Below are positions 37,080 to 45,404 of a stretch of DNA of 64,000 bases, in pieces. The notes under the pieces were generated by a model. That model was not told the DNA's origin. It made no database searches and worked only from the letters and a program-made list of their open reading frames with translations. The position numbers and the translations under genes were made by a program. Position 1 is the first letter of the stretch; every line of letters starts with the position of its first letter. The DNA is taken from IMG/VR virus record IMGVR_UViG_3300037493_003260, positions 20,089-84,088 of that record, one strand, 5' to 3'. The stretch comes from a virus.

Positions 37080-38028
37080 TCAAGGTCTCCTTGATGATTA
37101 GCAATCCCTGGGACACTAGAGTTTCTTTGTTCAGATGGTCTTTGAAGAATTCTTCTAGTGCCGCTTGCTCCGAAACTGATTCATTGATAACTTCGTTTCG
37201 TGGTACTGCTTTGTCCGTAATATCGAAAGCTATTTTCAAACTGTAAACGCCTCGTGAAGAAAGATACTGATGTAACTGGGCTGAGTCAACTGACTTTAAA
37301 GCTTCCCGTGTGCCAGAAAAAATAACTTTGACCATTGCCCCTGTAAGGTCAACGCCAGACCATGGAGGAACACTGAACTGTGTTTCTGTGACAAGCAGAT
37401 GGTATTGATACATGGGCCTTGTGGGTAAATCTATGCAAGATTCCAATTTTGAATCCGTAAAAACCCACAATCGCTTTTTATCCTTGTCCTCTGCAAACGT
37501 GACCTTATCCAGGCTACCAGCGTAGAATGCTAGGGGCTTCTCTTGCAATATTTGGGGTTTGTGAAGATGCCCAAATGCAAATGTATGACAATCAGGATTC
37601 TTTTGAATAATGTCAGAAAGAGCGTGGCCTTCTGTCATCTTGAATCCATTATCAGCCATGGCCCCAGATATTTGCACATGGTCAAAATAAAATCCATCAA
37701 GTTTAAACGGGGGGTGTACCACGGCAACTTGTGAGGTCGCCAAATCCTGTAAATAGGACAACGCTGAAATATCTCTATCCAGGTCATGGTTGCCTTCTAG
37801 TAGAATAATGCCTGTTCCGACACAATCACGCAAAGCGAGTAGCCAGCGGTTCAAAAGCCGCAACTCACGAGGTGACGGTCGGCGTTTGTCAAAGATGTCT
37901 CCCAGGGCTACAAAATAATCAGGATGAATACGGCCAACCTCTCCAAGAATGTGCTGGAGAAGATTGGCTGTATCAATGTAGCGTCTGTCCTCGTTAATGT
38001 GGAAGTCAGCGGAGACTACCAGCTTCAT
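37072..38028 (-). CDS. SbcD/Mre11-like nuclease (T4 gp47 type)
   Basis: 318 residues. Metallophosphoesterase motifs: SADFHIN, ALGDIFDKRRPS, LEGNHDLDRD, and FAFGHLHKPQ. Length fits T4 gp47. Forms the end-processing complex with the gp46-like ATPase at 33597-35297. Overlaps the hydrolase gene by eight bp. Confidence 0.9.
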   Translation of the reverse strand: MKLVVSADFHINEDRRYIDTANLLQHILGEVGRIHPDYFVALGDIFDKRRPSPRELRLLNRWLLALRDCVGTGIILLEGNHDLDRDISALSYLQDLATSQVAVVHPPFKLDGFYFDHVQISGAMADNGFKMTEGHALSDIIQKNPDCHTFAFGHLHKPQILQEKPLAFYAGSLDKVTFAEDKDKKRLWVFTDSKLESCIDLPTRPMYQYHLLVTETQFSVPPWSGVDLTGAMVKVIFSGTREALKSVDSAQLHQYLSSRGVYSLKIAFDITDKAVPRNEVINESVSEQAALEEFFKDHLNKETLVSQGLLIIKETLNG

Positions 38029-38029
38029 G

Positions 38030-38317
38030 TTATTTCTTACTGCCAGGAACCCAGAGCTTATTTTGCTTGCCCTGTTTGGACTGTTCGACTAGCCCCGACA
38101 GATGCTTGACGACCGCTAATGCCGTCTCATCGTTTTCGTATGTCTTGAACACTCGACTTGTGACATACATGGCCAGAGGTCGTGTCAGGTTCTGAATATT
38201 CTGAACTTGAATTTCCTGGGTGTCAGGATGATAGGTAATAAGCATCTTGACCGCTTTGGTTTCTCTTGCTATGTCCTCAGGGGTGGATTCCTGGGGTTTC
38301 TCAGTTTCGTCAGCCAT
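38030..38317 (-). CDS. Hypothetical protein
   Basis: 95 residues. Acidic, polar N-terminus followed by a beta-hairpin (KMLITYHPDTQEIQVQNI) and two helices (PLAMYVTSRVFKTY, TALAVVKHLSGLVEQSKQ). Lies one base before the gp47-like gene, so probably co-translated. No family recognised. Confidence 0.6.
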   Translation of the reverse strand: MADETEKPQESTPEDIARETKAVKMLITYHPDTQEIQVQNIQNLTRPLAMYVTSRVFKTYENDETALAVVKHLSGLVEQSKQGKQNKLWVPGSKK

Positions 38318-38332
38318 TGATTAATCTCCTTT

Positions 38333-38647
38333 TTATTTTAAGTGCAATTTTTTGACTTGCCCCACAAGGGCAATGTCGCCAAAGTCAATCATAAACATTG
38401 GCTCTTTACCTTCTTTTAAAGCCTCATTGTAAATCTTGAACAAGTCGGCACGGTTCAGTTTGTAGGATTGCTTTGCGGTCATCTTGTGCTCAAGCAAGTC
38501 GTTAGGGTAAGATATGTCCCCCTTTGAAAACGGGGTCGCCCCTGAATTGGGCGTTATCCGACCGCCAGTTTGCTCAGCGATTTTTTTTACTCGTTTATCG
38601 CTTTGTTCCCTGTAGCTTTCCTCGTTATTCATCCACTTTGGTTTCAC
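38333..38647 (-). CDS. PD-(D/E)XK nuclease, Holliday-junction-resolvase-like
   Basis: 104 residues from a GTG at 38647 with GGAG seven bases upstream. NSGATPFSKGDISYPNDLLEHKMT shows the small resolvase-type active site: a Ser-Gly-Ala turn, KGD with the catalytic Asp, then E-x-K. A final strand FMIDFGD fits the fold. It could cut branched DNA in recombination, alongside the RuvC-like enzyme at 40282. Confidence 0.65.
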   Translation of the reverse strand: MKPKWMNNEESYREQSDKRVKKIAEQTGGRITPNSGATPFSKGDISYPNDLLEHKMTAKQSYKLNRADLFKIYNEALKEGKEPMFMIDFGDIALVGQVKKLHLK

Positions 38648-38861
38648 GTTTGTTCTCCGTCATCAACCAAGCAGCAAGCATTGTGCACAGCTCGTTGTCA
38701 CGCTCAAACTCAGCGTAATCCGTGTAGTGTTGCCAGTTAGCTAAATTAGCTAAAAGGTCTGTGTACAGTTCGTTTGCAATCCCACTCGTGCGCCGTCTGA
38801 CCATATACGCCATAGCATCCTCCGTTAAATCAATTTTAATTTTATTCCAAGTTCTTTCCAA
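38625..38861 (-). CDS. Hypothetical protein
   Basis: 78 residues, helical and charged, with a MAYMVRRRTSGIANELYTDLL segment and acidic/aromatic stretches (HYTDYAEFERDNE). Overlaps the nuclease gene by 23 bp and the upstream gene by 37 bp. No family recognised. Confidence 0.55.
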   Translation of the reverse strand: MERTWNKIKIDLTEDAMAYMVRRRTSGIANELYTDLLANLANWQHYTDYAEFERDNELCTMLAAWLMTENKRETKVDE

Positions 38862-39046
38862 ACCTGTTCGATTAAATCAAATTCTTTCAGCTTCTTATTC
38901 GTGGCTAGTATAATGGTATAGGTGCCACGGGTGTCATAAATTATGACCGTCTTATGAAAGACACGAGTATTGACTTCTACGAGAAGTTGCCAAGTAGTTT
39001 CGCTTACTCTAAACCAATGCTTAGTTGCTGTTATCGTCTTTTCCAT
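38825..39046 (-). CDS. Hypothetical protein
   Basis: 73 residues from the ATG at 39046 (AAAGGA upstream); the earlier ATG at 39067 lies in the preceding small gene. Predominantly beta (WFRVSETTWQLLVEVNTRVFHKTVIIYDTRGTYTIIL, read in parts) with a C-terminal helix. Function unknown. Confidence 0.55.
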   Translation of the reverse strand: MEKTITATKHWFRVSETTWQLLVEVNTRVFHKTVIIYDTRGTYTIILATNKKLKEFDLIEQVWKELGIKLKLI

Positions 39047-39188
39047 CAGGTCCTTTGATACGCTCATTTAAAAAACGGTCAAGTGGGTCGTTAACCATTG
39101 GCTGATTGTTAGCGTGATATTTACAGAAAAATTCGACATGATTTTTCATAATAAAGCAACCGCAGGCGAGGCTCACTGTGTCGTTCAT
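39021..39188 (-). CDS. Small Cys/His-containing protein (55 residues)
   Basis: ATG at 39188 overlaps the recA stop (ATGA). CGC...HVEFFCKYH near residues 9-25 could bind a metal ion. The rest is polar (NDPLDRFLNERIKG). It fills the 140-bp space between recA and the next gene and overlaps the latter by 26 bp. Confidence 0.55.
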   Translation of the reverse strand: MNDTVSLACGCFIMKNHVEFFCKYHANNQPMVNDPLDRFLNERIKGPDGKDDNSN

Positions 39189-40213
39189 TTTTTAGCCTTT
39201 ACAAGAAGTTTAGCCACTATCTTTTTCTTTAAGTCGGCCACTACCGTAGGGTTTTCCCGCAGGTAAGCGATAGTCTTCTCTTTGCCGACTACTTCTTCTT
39301 TTCCAATTGTGTAAGTTGCTTTGTTTTGTTCGATAAATCCTGCAATGATACCATAGGCAAACACTTCACGAATATCATCAATCTGGCCTTTGGCGGGGCC
39401 ATCGGTATAAATATCAAACTCGCCACGCCGATAAGGCGGGAACGTCTTGTTTTTTACCGTTGTGAATTTTATGGTTTGGCCAATAACGGCTTTTTCGTTT
39501 TCAGCTGCAGATGCTTTAATCCAAGTTTTGTGAAAGTCAATGCGAATAGAAGCCGCATGACGCAGGCCCAGCCCACCTGGAGTTGTCTCAGGATTTCCAA
39601 ACATCACGCCAATCTTTTCACGAATCTGGTTGATAAAAATTACCAGGCAAGCGTTTGGTAGGCAGTCTTCTCCGACCTTCATGTTTAGGGCCGAGTGAAG
39701 TTTTCGGACTAGCCGATTTACCAGCTTAGCCCTGACACCCATCTGTTCAACGTGGTTCATTGCAGTATCAATGTCTTGAAGTGGCACCAGTGCGGCGGTA
39801 CTGTCCAGTACAAGGATTCCGCATTCCCCGCTACGAATAACAGCATCCATTACGTCACAAGCCAGTTCTCCTGTTTCAGGCCTTGACAGTTTCAGCTTCT
39901 TAAGGTCCACCCCTAGCAGGGTTGCCCAAACGGGGTCAAAGGAACCTTCGACATCAATCCACACGGCCAGCTTGCCAATTTTTTGAGCTTCGGCCACAGC
40001 CTTTAAAGCCATAAAAGTTTTACCTGCGGATTCTCTTCCGAATAATTCCACGACTCGGCCACACGGATAGCCCCCGCCAATTTCAATGTCAAGAGACAGA
40101 CTCCCAGTAGGGATGCGGTCTACTTCCATGGCCACAATTTCATCCCCTGAAATGATGGTGTTTTTTCCAAAGTCTTTATTTAACTGGCGTATAATATTGT
40201 CTAATTCCGACAT
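39185..40213 (-). CDS. recA: RecA/UvsX-type recombinase
   Basis: 342 residues from the ATG at 40213 (GAGGGGAAAATAAC upstream). Bacterial-type RecA features: PTGSLSLDIEIGGG, Walker A GRESAGKT, ILVLDSTAALVP, and an L2-type FINQIREKIGVMFGNPETTPGG. The C-terminal domain is short. It drives strand exchange in recombination-dependent replication with the gp46/47 complex and SSB nearby. Confidence 0.95.
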   Translation of the reverse strand: MSELDNIIRQLNKDFGKNTIISGDEIVAMEVDRIPTGSLSLDIEIGGGYPCGRVVELFGRESAGKTFMALKAVAEAQKIGKLAVWIDVEGSFDPVWATLLGVDLKKLKLSRPETGELACDVMDAVIRSGECGILVLDSTAALVPLQDIDTAMNHVEQMGVRAKLVNRLVRKLHSALNMKVGEDCLPNACLVIFINQIREKIGVMFGNPETTPGGLGLRHAASIRIDFHKTWIKASAAENEKAVIGQTIKFTTVKNKTFPPYRRGEFDIYTDGPAKGQIDDIREVFAYGIIAGFIEQNKATYTIGKEEVVGKEKTIAYLRENPTVVADLKKKIVAKLLVKAKK

Positions 40214-40275
40214 GTTATTTTCCCCTCTTTGAAATAACGACAGCAATTACACCACCGAGATTTCCGCACCTGCAT
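40201..40275 (-). CDS. Possible tiny Cys-rich ORF (24 residues)
   Basis: ATG at 40275, six bases after the resolvase stop, encodes a peptide with CNCC...C. It ends in a TAG overlapping the recA start. No ribosome site precedes it, so translation would rely on coupling. May be only the recA leader. Confidence 0.25.
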   Translation of the reverse strand: MQVRKSRWCNCCRYFKEGKITCRN

Positions 40276-40281
40276 GAAAAT

Positions 40282-40914
40282 TTATAAATTGTCTGACTCT
40301 GACTTTGGCTCATTAGGGTTTTTCCTTTTCTTTTCTTTTGGTAATGGCTTTGCAAAGTCACTGGGCGACGGTGGTTCTACGACTTCCATCGAATCCAGTG
40401 TTGGTTCCACTACAACTTCAGGGGGCCGAAAAGCCCCTGTTACTGCGTGATGATATGCGATTACAACTGCGTCGGCTGCATTATGGTCTTTCAAGCGTCC
40501 ACGCAATCCAAAGAACTGATTTACAGCGGTCACAATTTCTTCTTTCTTTGCTTTTCCGCTTAGGCCACCGAGCGACCGCCGTGCACTCATAGCCATATAA
40601 AACACGGCATCCATACGACGAAGTTTAAACCAGACTGATTGAATATGGCCTGCTAACCTGTTCAATTTTTTTAAGACTGTTGGGTCCTTGCTATAAAAGG
40701 TATCTTCTATTACAAGGCAGTCTGGTTTAAACAATCGTATAAGCATGTCAAACTGATGTGCAAAAACAAAGAACTTTTCAGACTCGGTGAGACCATCCAT
40801 AGGCTCAATCACTCCATAACGGAGCAATTGCGTCTGCTCTTTTGTAGGGCCAGAGCTTTCTAAGAGGCTCCAGCCCGATGCTACTGTTGAAAGGTCACAC
40901 CCAATTATTCTCAT
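40282..40914 (-). CDS. RuvC-like Holliday junction resolvase
   Basis: 210 residues from the ATG at 40914 (AGGATAACC upstream; the frame to 41079 lies in the SSB gene). RNase-H-like resolvase motifs: IIGCDLSTVASGW (first Asp), CLVIEDTFY (Glu), a VNQFFGLRGRLKDHNAADAVVIAYHH final helix with Asp. The last 45 residues are a Pro/Glu/Lys-rich tail. Resolves four-way junctions before packaging. Confidence 0.82.
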   Translation of the reverse strand: MRIIGCDLSTVASGWSLLESSGPTKEQTQLLRYGVIEPMDGLTESEKFFVFAHQFDMLIRLFKPDCLVIEDTFYSKDPTVLKKLNRLAGHIQSVWFKLRRMDAVFYMAMSARRSLGGLSGKAKKEEIVTAVNQFFGLRGRLKDHNAADAVVIAYHHAVTGAFRPPEVVVEPTLDSMEVVEPPSPSDFAKPLPKEKKRKNPNEPKSESDNL

Positions 40915-40921
40915 GGTTATC

Positions 40922-41695
40922 CTAGAACGGAATGTCGTCCAAGTCAGGTAAGTCAAAACCACCTGGGTTCGGGGGCATTGGCGTTGTCGGCAATTGTGTT
41001 TCTTTATCCTGCTGAAATGGCGACGGTGCTTGTCCTGCAGCAGGGGCAGCCGCACGTGGCGGTGGAACACGGCCTGCAAGATAGGAGTTGATTTTGTCTA
41101 CGGGTGTGGCTTTAAAAATCGTAGCCAGCGTAAACAATTTCAATGCCTGTTCTTCTGCTGTTAAAGGCACCACAGCCATAGTCGGGGTAATGCGATATTC
41201 TGTATCATCCCGTTTAAGACCTTTGCGTGAAATCACAATGTCGTACCCATTCGGGTCGCCGTTGATTTCGGCAAACTTCATAATGTCCTCTTTCAGGGTA
41301 CGGCTGAACTGCCAAATTTTCATCTGGCCGTCCGTGCGGTCAATCACGTTTACCGCATATTTCAACCTGGGGTCGTAGGTGGAAAACGTCTTACGAAACA
41401 GGTCTCTTGCTTCTTCTTCCTTGCCGCCTTCTCTTAAGGCACGTGCCTGGTCCAGATATTTCTGCTTATCTGGGTGATGGCATACAGGGCAATCTTTGCC
41501 AGGGCAGTTTGCGGTACGTTTGATTTTGTTAAACCAATGCTCATAAAAGTGAAAATAGTGCCCACGAATACGGACACGTGTGTCACCTTCTGGAAGCTTC
41601 AGCCTAACAATTGCGGACCTACCTTCAGGTCCTGATTTCGTTACTGCGTCCTGCTCCTCTGGAGAATCCGCCCAGGGGTTGATTGAGTCTGTCAT
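40922..41695 (-). CDS. Single-stranded DNA-binding protein
   Basis: 257 residues. A CPGKDCPVCHHP zinc site near residue 65 and beta-rich core precede a Pro/Ala/Gln linker and an acidic tip (LPDLDDIPF) that matches the SSB C-terminal peptide used to recruit replication partners. Layout is like T4 gp32-type or zinc-containing phage SSBs. Upstream of the resolvase and recA in one transcript. Confidence 0.85.
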   Translation of the reverse strand: MTDSINPWADSPEEQDAVTKSGPEGRSAIVRLKLPEGDTRVRIRGHYFHFYEHWFNKIKRTANCPGKDCPVCHHPDKQKYLDQARALREGGKEEEARDLFRKTFSTYDPRLKYAVNVIDRTDGQMKIWQFSRTLKEDIMKFAEINGDPNGYDIVISRKGLKRDDTEYRITPTMAVVPLTAEEQALKLFTLATIFKATPVDKINSYLAGRVPPPRAAAPAAGQAPSPFQQDKETQLPTTPMPPNPGGFDLPDLDDIPF

Positions 41696-42180
41696 TGTTT
41701 TTTACTCCTTTGTCTATTGGTTATTTTTAAACATTGAGACGTAAAGGCTGCTGCTGAGTAGCCCCTTTTCATAAAGTTGCACATCTTACAGCAAGAAACA
41801 ACATTATCAAAAGTATACCCAATCGTGTTGTCTACTCGGTCCAACCCGATTGTTTTTATAGGCTCCCCGCAGTAAGTGCATGGGGCCTTCCAAAATGTGT
41901 TAAACTGCTCAAAAGTGAGCGTAAAAATCCGTCCCAAACGTCTGGAGGATTTCTTGTAACAAATGTACTTTCCACGTGGTACGAAAGTCCGATAATACCT
42001 GTCGTCTGCTAGAATCTTTTCCTTGTTATTGTGTCTCCAGATGGCTTTAAATGCTAGGCTACAGGTTTTGCAATACACCGTTAGCTTGTCAAAGTTTCGA
42101 GTAGCCTTGTAAAACTCTGCTGGTGGCAGTACCCGTTGACACTTTGGACAATACTTGGCGTTACCAATCTTGCGGGGCAT
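41692..42180 (-). CDS. Free-standing HNH homing endonuclease
   Basis: 162 residues. CPKC...CKTC knuckle, then CTYCGEPIKTIGLDRVDNTIGYTFDNVVSCCKMCNFMK. Close paralogue of the gene at 32028-32579. Embedded between the SSB gene and 42180-42596 by ATGA-type overlaps. Confidence 0.88.
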   Translation of the reverse strand: MPRKIGNAKYCPKCQRVLPPAEFYKATRNFDKLTVYCKTCSLAFKAIWRHNNKEKILADDRYYRTFVPRGKYICYKKSSRRLGRIFTLTFEQFNTFWKAPCTYCGEPIKTIGLDRVDNTIGYTFDNVVSCCKMCNFMKRGYSAAAFTSQCLKITNRQRSKKQ

Positions 42181-42596
42181 TAGTTTTTATTTTTGCCCAT
42201 TTCAAGGGAAAGTACGTCCATAATTTTCTTGCATGTTAAGATGCCCTGTTCGGAAGCATCCTTGTAGGACTCAAGGACTTTTTCGACTTCAACCAGGTCA
42301 TTGACAGAGTTGCGTGCTTCTCGTTCACCAACTGCGCTAACAAACTTGTCGCCTGACACGTTGCTTTCCATCTTCAAGCTGATGTATTTGCTAACCTCGT
42401 TGTTATCCCGTGCTGCCTTTGATTCGCCGTAACGACATGAGAGGTACATAAAGTCCCCTGTCAAAACGTTAAGCTTTTCAATATACCAATCAACGGGCCT
42501 GAAGGTACTGTTACGCATAGCGAGTTCACGTAACTCTTTAGCGATTGCTCCCACACTCTCGAATACTTCTTTATCACTGGCGGTTATCAGGCTCAT
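42180..42596 (-). CDS. Helical protein next to SSB, function unknown
   Basis: 138 residues, nearly all helix (VGAIAKELRELAMRNS, DWYIEKLNVLTGDFMYL, VNDLVEVEKVLESYKDASEQG). Gene context (SSB, recombinase) suggests a replication or recombination accessory, perhaps a mediator, but no motif supports this. Confidence 0.6.
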   Translation of the reverse strand: MSLITASDKEVFESVGAIAKELRELAMRNSTFRPVDWYIEKLNVLTGDFMYLSCRYGESKAARDNNEVSKYISLKMESNVSGDKFVSAVGEREARNSVNDLVEVEKVLESYKDASEQGILTCKKIMDVLSLEMGKNKN

Positions 42597-42607
42597 CGGT
42601 TTTCTCC

Positions 42608-43015
42608 TTATTTCATTGTGTCGGTGAATTTGTGTTCTTTAAATTCTAGTTCCGACTCTTTAACAACATACTTATTGTACCAGTCCTGTTTGTAAACCTT
42701 AATCTTGTTTGGCACGTAGCGTACTTCTAGAGCCGAGAATTTCAAGTCCTGCCTTGCTAATGCAGGCTGGTCGTTAACAATTTTTCTAAGACCTTCGATA
42801 GCCTCTTCCTCGGTGGCAAATGATATTGGGATTCCCCTGATGCTACTCTTTTTTTGGTACACATGCGGAGACCCAATAGGAGTCCAGAAATACTGCAATG
42901 TTTTAGGAGAATCTGCGGCTACATTACCGTCCAGTTCCCCAGTAAAATCCCCTGAAATAGGCACTGGCCCTACTGCCCATTTTGTACAAATAATCCATCG
43001 TGTCGGTAATGTCAT
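42608..43015 (-). CDS. Hypothetical protein, first gene of recombination operon
   Basis: 135 residues, ATG with AAAGGAGAC upstream and a strong promoter at 43047-43075. Mixed alpha/beta, with YFWTPIGSPHVYQ and a later basic segment (VPNKIKVYKQDWYNKY). No family recognised. Confidence 0.65.
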   Translation of the reverse strand: MTLPTRWIICTKWAVGPVPISGDFTGELDGNVAADSPKTLQYFWTPIGSPHVYQKKSSIRGIPISFATEEEAIEGLRKIVNDQPALARQDLKFSALEVRYVPNKIKVYKQDWYNKYVVKESELEFKEHKFTDTMK

Positions 43016-43046
43016 AAGTCTCCTTTGTTAATGTGCTATTAATAAT

Positions 43047-43075
43047 ATTATACCACAAAACGGCGTGTATGACAA
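43047..43075 (-). promoter_or_regulatory. Sigma70-type promoter for SSB-recA operon
   Basis: TTGTCA (43070-43075), 17-bp spacer, TGTGG then TATAAT (43047-43052), an extended -10. It lies in the 67-bp gap before the gene at 42608-43015 and reads into SSB, resolvase and recA. Confidence 0.85.
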
Positions 43076-43082
43076 CAGCTAT

Positions 43083-43670
43083 TTAATCCCGTAGTCCATT
43101 TGCCTTCTCTTCGCTCGGAGGAACGTTTTTTCTATTCCCGTCAGCTAGCAGGTACTCAATTTTACTCCCGTATCGGCACTCTCGTGCAACAGCATACACG
43201 AGGTCATCAAACTTTTGTTTGCCAGTTTCAAGTTTTTCAAAATTGTAATAGCTCCATACCTGTTTTTTGTTCTCCCTAAAAATTGTAACCACATGGCCAA
43301 TATTTCTGGTCTTACTGGAAACACCCAGTAAAAATACATCATGGATTCCCATACGCTTAAGGACCTCAAGGGTAAGGATGGCATAGTCTTCGCAATCCCC
43401 TGTACCATCGGTCAGAGTTGTGTGGGGTTCTTTCCACTCATCAGCGGGCGTGCGGTCTTCCTTATATCTGATATGGGTTGCCAGCCAGCGGGACAGTCCT
43501 TTGTAGTTACCTACCCCAACCTCATCTGCAATTTGCTGTAGTTGCACGTTCTCTACAGCGGTCTCCTCTGCAGTTTTCGTTTCAATAATATAAGCATTTG
43601 CCTTGACATTAAAATACAAGAAAAAGGCCACAAACAAACTCATTATGACACATATTGATTTTTTGTTCAT
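43083..43670 (-). CDS. Transglutaminase-like cysteine protease (BTLCP type), exported
   Basis: 195 residues. N-terminal signal peptide or anchor (CVIMSLFVAFFLYFNVKANA). The catalytic core shows TDGTGDCEDYAILTLEVLKRMG with Cys and IGHVVTIFRENKK with His, then a Trp/Tyr strand. BTLCP proteins are periplasmic or surface proteases/amidases, often paired with signalling proteins. A phage copy may modify the envelope. The next gene is also membrane-anchored. Confidence 0.8.
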   Translation of the reverse strand: MNKKSICVIMSLFVAFFLYFNVKANAYIIETKTAEETAVENVQLQQIADEVGVGNYKGLSRWLATHIRYKEDRTPADEWKEPHTTLTDGTGDCEDYAILTLEVLKRMGIHDVFLLGVSSKTRNIGHVVTIFRENKKQVWSYYNFEKLETGKQKFDDLVYAVARECRYGSKIEYLLADGNRKNVPPSEEKANGLRD

Positions 43671-44110
43671 TTTGCTCTCCGTTTTGCCTTATCAACTATT
43701 TTTGATTTTTCCTCAGGAGTTAATTTCCTGTCTTCCATGCCTGCCATCTGCAATTTAATGTAGCGGTCGGCTGAAGCGGCAATCGTTATTGACTGAAAAT
43801 CTATGTTCTGAAAATCCCTGACCATGAGAGTGTACTTGCGCTTCCAGTCTACCAGGTTCTTCATGTCGGTATCTTTGACATAAACGGGTTGCCATAAAGG
43901 CACCTGTGTTAAAAGCTCGGCGTTTGCGTAGTGTTCCATGTCCACTATATAGAAGGTGGCCCCGCCTGACTTGATAACATTTTTAAGATTATCGTCTACA
44001 ACAAAATCAGCAAATTTTAGGAACTCTCGTTCAGCTCTAATAATGTAACAGGTAAAACCTGTTAAAATGACGAGCCACGCCAGAACTAAGTAAGTGATAA
44101 ATTTATTCAT
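43667..44110 (-). CDS. Membrane-anchored hypothetical protein
   Basis: 147 residues. One N-terminal membrane helix (ITYLVLAWLVILTGFTCYII) and a soluble domain with two beta-rich blocks and a charged C-terminal helix. Coupled by ATGA to the BTLCP protease, so the two probably act together at the envelope. Confidence 0.65.
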   Translation of the reverse strand: MNKFITYLVLAWLVILTGFTCYIIRAEREFLKFADFVVDDNLKNVIKSGGATFYIVDMEHYANAELLTQVPLWQPVYVKDTDMKNLVDWKRKYTLMVRDFQNIDFQSITIAASADRYIKLQMAGMEDRKLTPEEKSKIVDKAKRRAK

Positions 44111-44636
44111 TCGTAGCTCCTATGGTCTTAATGTATACGTAGCCGTCACGCTGGAGGCTTACATAAGGCAGTTCACATACTGCTCTAGTATCGAACGGCC
44201 TGGTAATAAAATGCCAGCCATGCTGAGTTTCTATTTCCTCCAGTTTATGCTTATTAACCATGGCATCCAAGGCATCCAGCAATCCGATGTCTTTTGTGTC
44301 CACGTCAAGCATGAACTTCTTCTCCCCATAAATACACTCAGGCTGCAACAAAGCGGTTCTCCATAAGGAGTCTATGAAACCACGGCCCTCAGGGAAGTCG
44401 ATGAGCTTCTTTAAAAGCCACTTACGAGCTTTTTCTGTATCCCGCTTATTAACCGTTTTATGTATTCGCCACTTGCCCCCAAGATAAATACACCTTTGCT
44501 CAAGTATAAAAAGGTCTTCTTCTGGACGTTTGACAACCGCCCGCATGCAACGTGCAGGCTGTCCGTCCTTAGTCCGTGATAGGGCCAGGTACACATCGAC
44601 GGAATCGGCATAGTCTTTGGCTTCGTGGTTAGACAT
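44103..44636 (-). CDS. Hypothetical protein
   Basis: 177 residues from the ATG at 44636; the longer frame to 44717 overlaps the zinc miniprotein. Mixed alpha/beta, with a CMRAVVKRPEEDLFILEQRCIYLGG region and LDVDTKDIGLLDALDAMV. The WRIHKTVNKRDTEKARKWLLKKL segment looks basic. A HGWHFIT segment near the end resembles RNA-ligase or primase-like C-terminal strands only vaguely. No confident family. Confidence 0.6.
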   Translation of the reverse strand: MSNHEAKDYADSVDVYLALSRTKDGQPARCMRAVVKRPEEDLFILEQRCIYLGGKWRIHKTVNKRDTEKARKWLLKKLIDFPEGRGFIDSLWRTALLQPECIYGEKKFMLDVDTKDIGLLDALDAMVNKHKLEEIETQHGWHFITRPFDTRAVCELPYVSLQRDGYVYIKTIGATNE

Positions 44637-44784
44637 CTTTTCTCGTGGCCTCACATTTGCAGCACTCTTTAATCCAGACAGCCCCGCCCAGTTTACCAAA
44701 ATGCACCAGGTTGGCAAGGTAGAGTTTCTCTACCCGCACAGGATGAAAGCAGTGCTTACAGTTCTTTTTAGATTTGGTAGTCAT
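44629..44784 (-). CDS. Zinc-knuckle miniprotein (51 residues)
   Basis: ATG at 44784 overlaps the upstream stop (TAATG); its TAA overlaps the next gene's start region. CKHC...CCKC around a beta hairpin makes a four-cysteine zinc site. Too short for standard ORF calling, but tight coupling on both sides supports it. Confidence 0.68.
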   Translation of the reverse strand: MTTKSKKNCKHCFHPVRVEKLYLANLVHFGKLGGAVWIKECCKCEATRKDV

Positions 44785-45020
44785 TATTGAGGCCGTGATT
44801 CTTTGTCAGGGTCTTCAGTGACTTCTTTGCGGGCTTCTTTAATCTTCCGCATATCATTGGCTGCGCTGCGCCGTATCTCGTTATAGAGGGCAGCATCCAC
44901 GTCGTCTAGACTGTCGCCTTCCTCTACTTCGGCTTCAGCAGAATTATCCAACTTGATTGAGTTAAAATTGCCAAGATTGATGGTGCGGGAAATAGCCTTA
45001 GTCCTCTTTGTTATTTTCAT
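44784..45020 (-). CDS. Small acidic protein
   Basis: 78 residues. TINLGNFNSIKLDNSAEAEVEEGDSLDDVDAALYNEIR resembles a small phage protein type with a beta strand and an acidic helix. The C-terminus is highly charged. No function known. Confidence 0.6.
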   Translation of the reverse strand: MKITKRTKAISRTINLGNFNSIKLDNSAEAEVEEGDSLDDVDAALYNEIRRSAANDMRKIKEARKEVTEDPDKESRPQ

Positions 45021-45261
45021 GGGTACCCTCCTGGTATTTTTTGACTAGTTGCACAACGACACTTGCCAGCCACTGTACGGAGTCAGTGAGACTTCCAAAC
45101 AGGTAGGTTTTGAATTCGTTCTCGACAATAATGAGAGTTAACAGGGCAGTGGTCCAAAACCCTGTCTCGGTGTAGACTCCATAGAGCAGGCCCCCGAACA
45201 GCAGGTAGCGGATGCTCTTCCCTACAATAATATTGGTCTTCCGTTGCTTCTCTGGGTTCAT
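44998..45261 (-). CDS. Small membrane protein
   Basis: 87 residues with two hydrophobic helices (YLLFGGLLYGVYTETGFW, ALLTLIIVENEF) and a third amphipathic one (WLASVVVQLVKKY). The layout recalls the tandem pair at 30787-31298, with an acidic residue after the second helix in each. Role unknown. Confidence 0.65.
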   Translation of the reverse strand: MNPEKQRKTNIIVGKSIRYLLFGGLLYGVYTETGFWTTALLTLIIVENEFKTYLFGSLTDSVQWLASVVVQLVKKYQEGTHENNKED

Positions 45262-45404
45262 TTTTTCTTCCCTTTCTTGATATTATAGTTGGATGCTTCC
45301 TCCAGCATGGCAATTAATGTATCGGCCACGGGGGCACCCATCTTGGCAATTGCATCTATTTTCTTTGCGTATGCCCTAGCAGAAATGGTTTTACGGTGTG
45401 TCAT
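45258..45404 (-). CDS. Small basic helical protein (48 residues)
   Basis: From the ATG at 45404, overlapping the previous stop as ATGA. The sequence has AYAKKIDAIAKMGAPVADTLIAMLEEASNY, two short helices, and a lysine-rich end. A frame to 45518 lies inside the zinc gene and is rejected. Confidence 0.6.
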   Translation of the reverse strand: MTHRKTISARAYAKKIDAIAKMGAPVADTLIAMLEEASNYNIKKGKKK

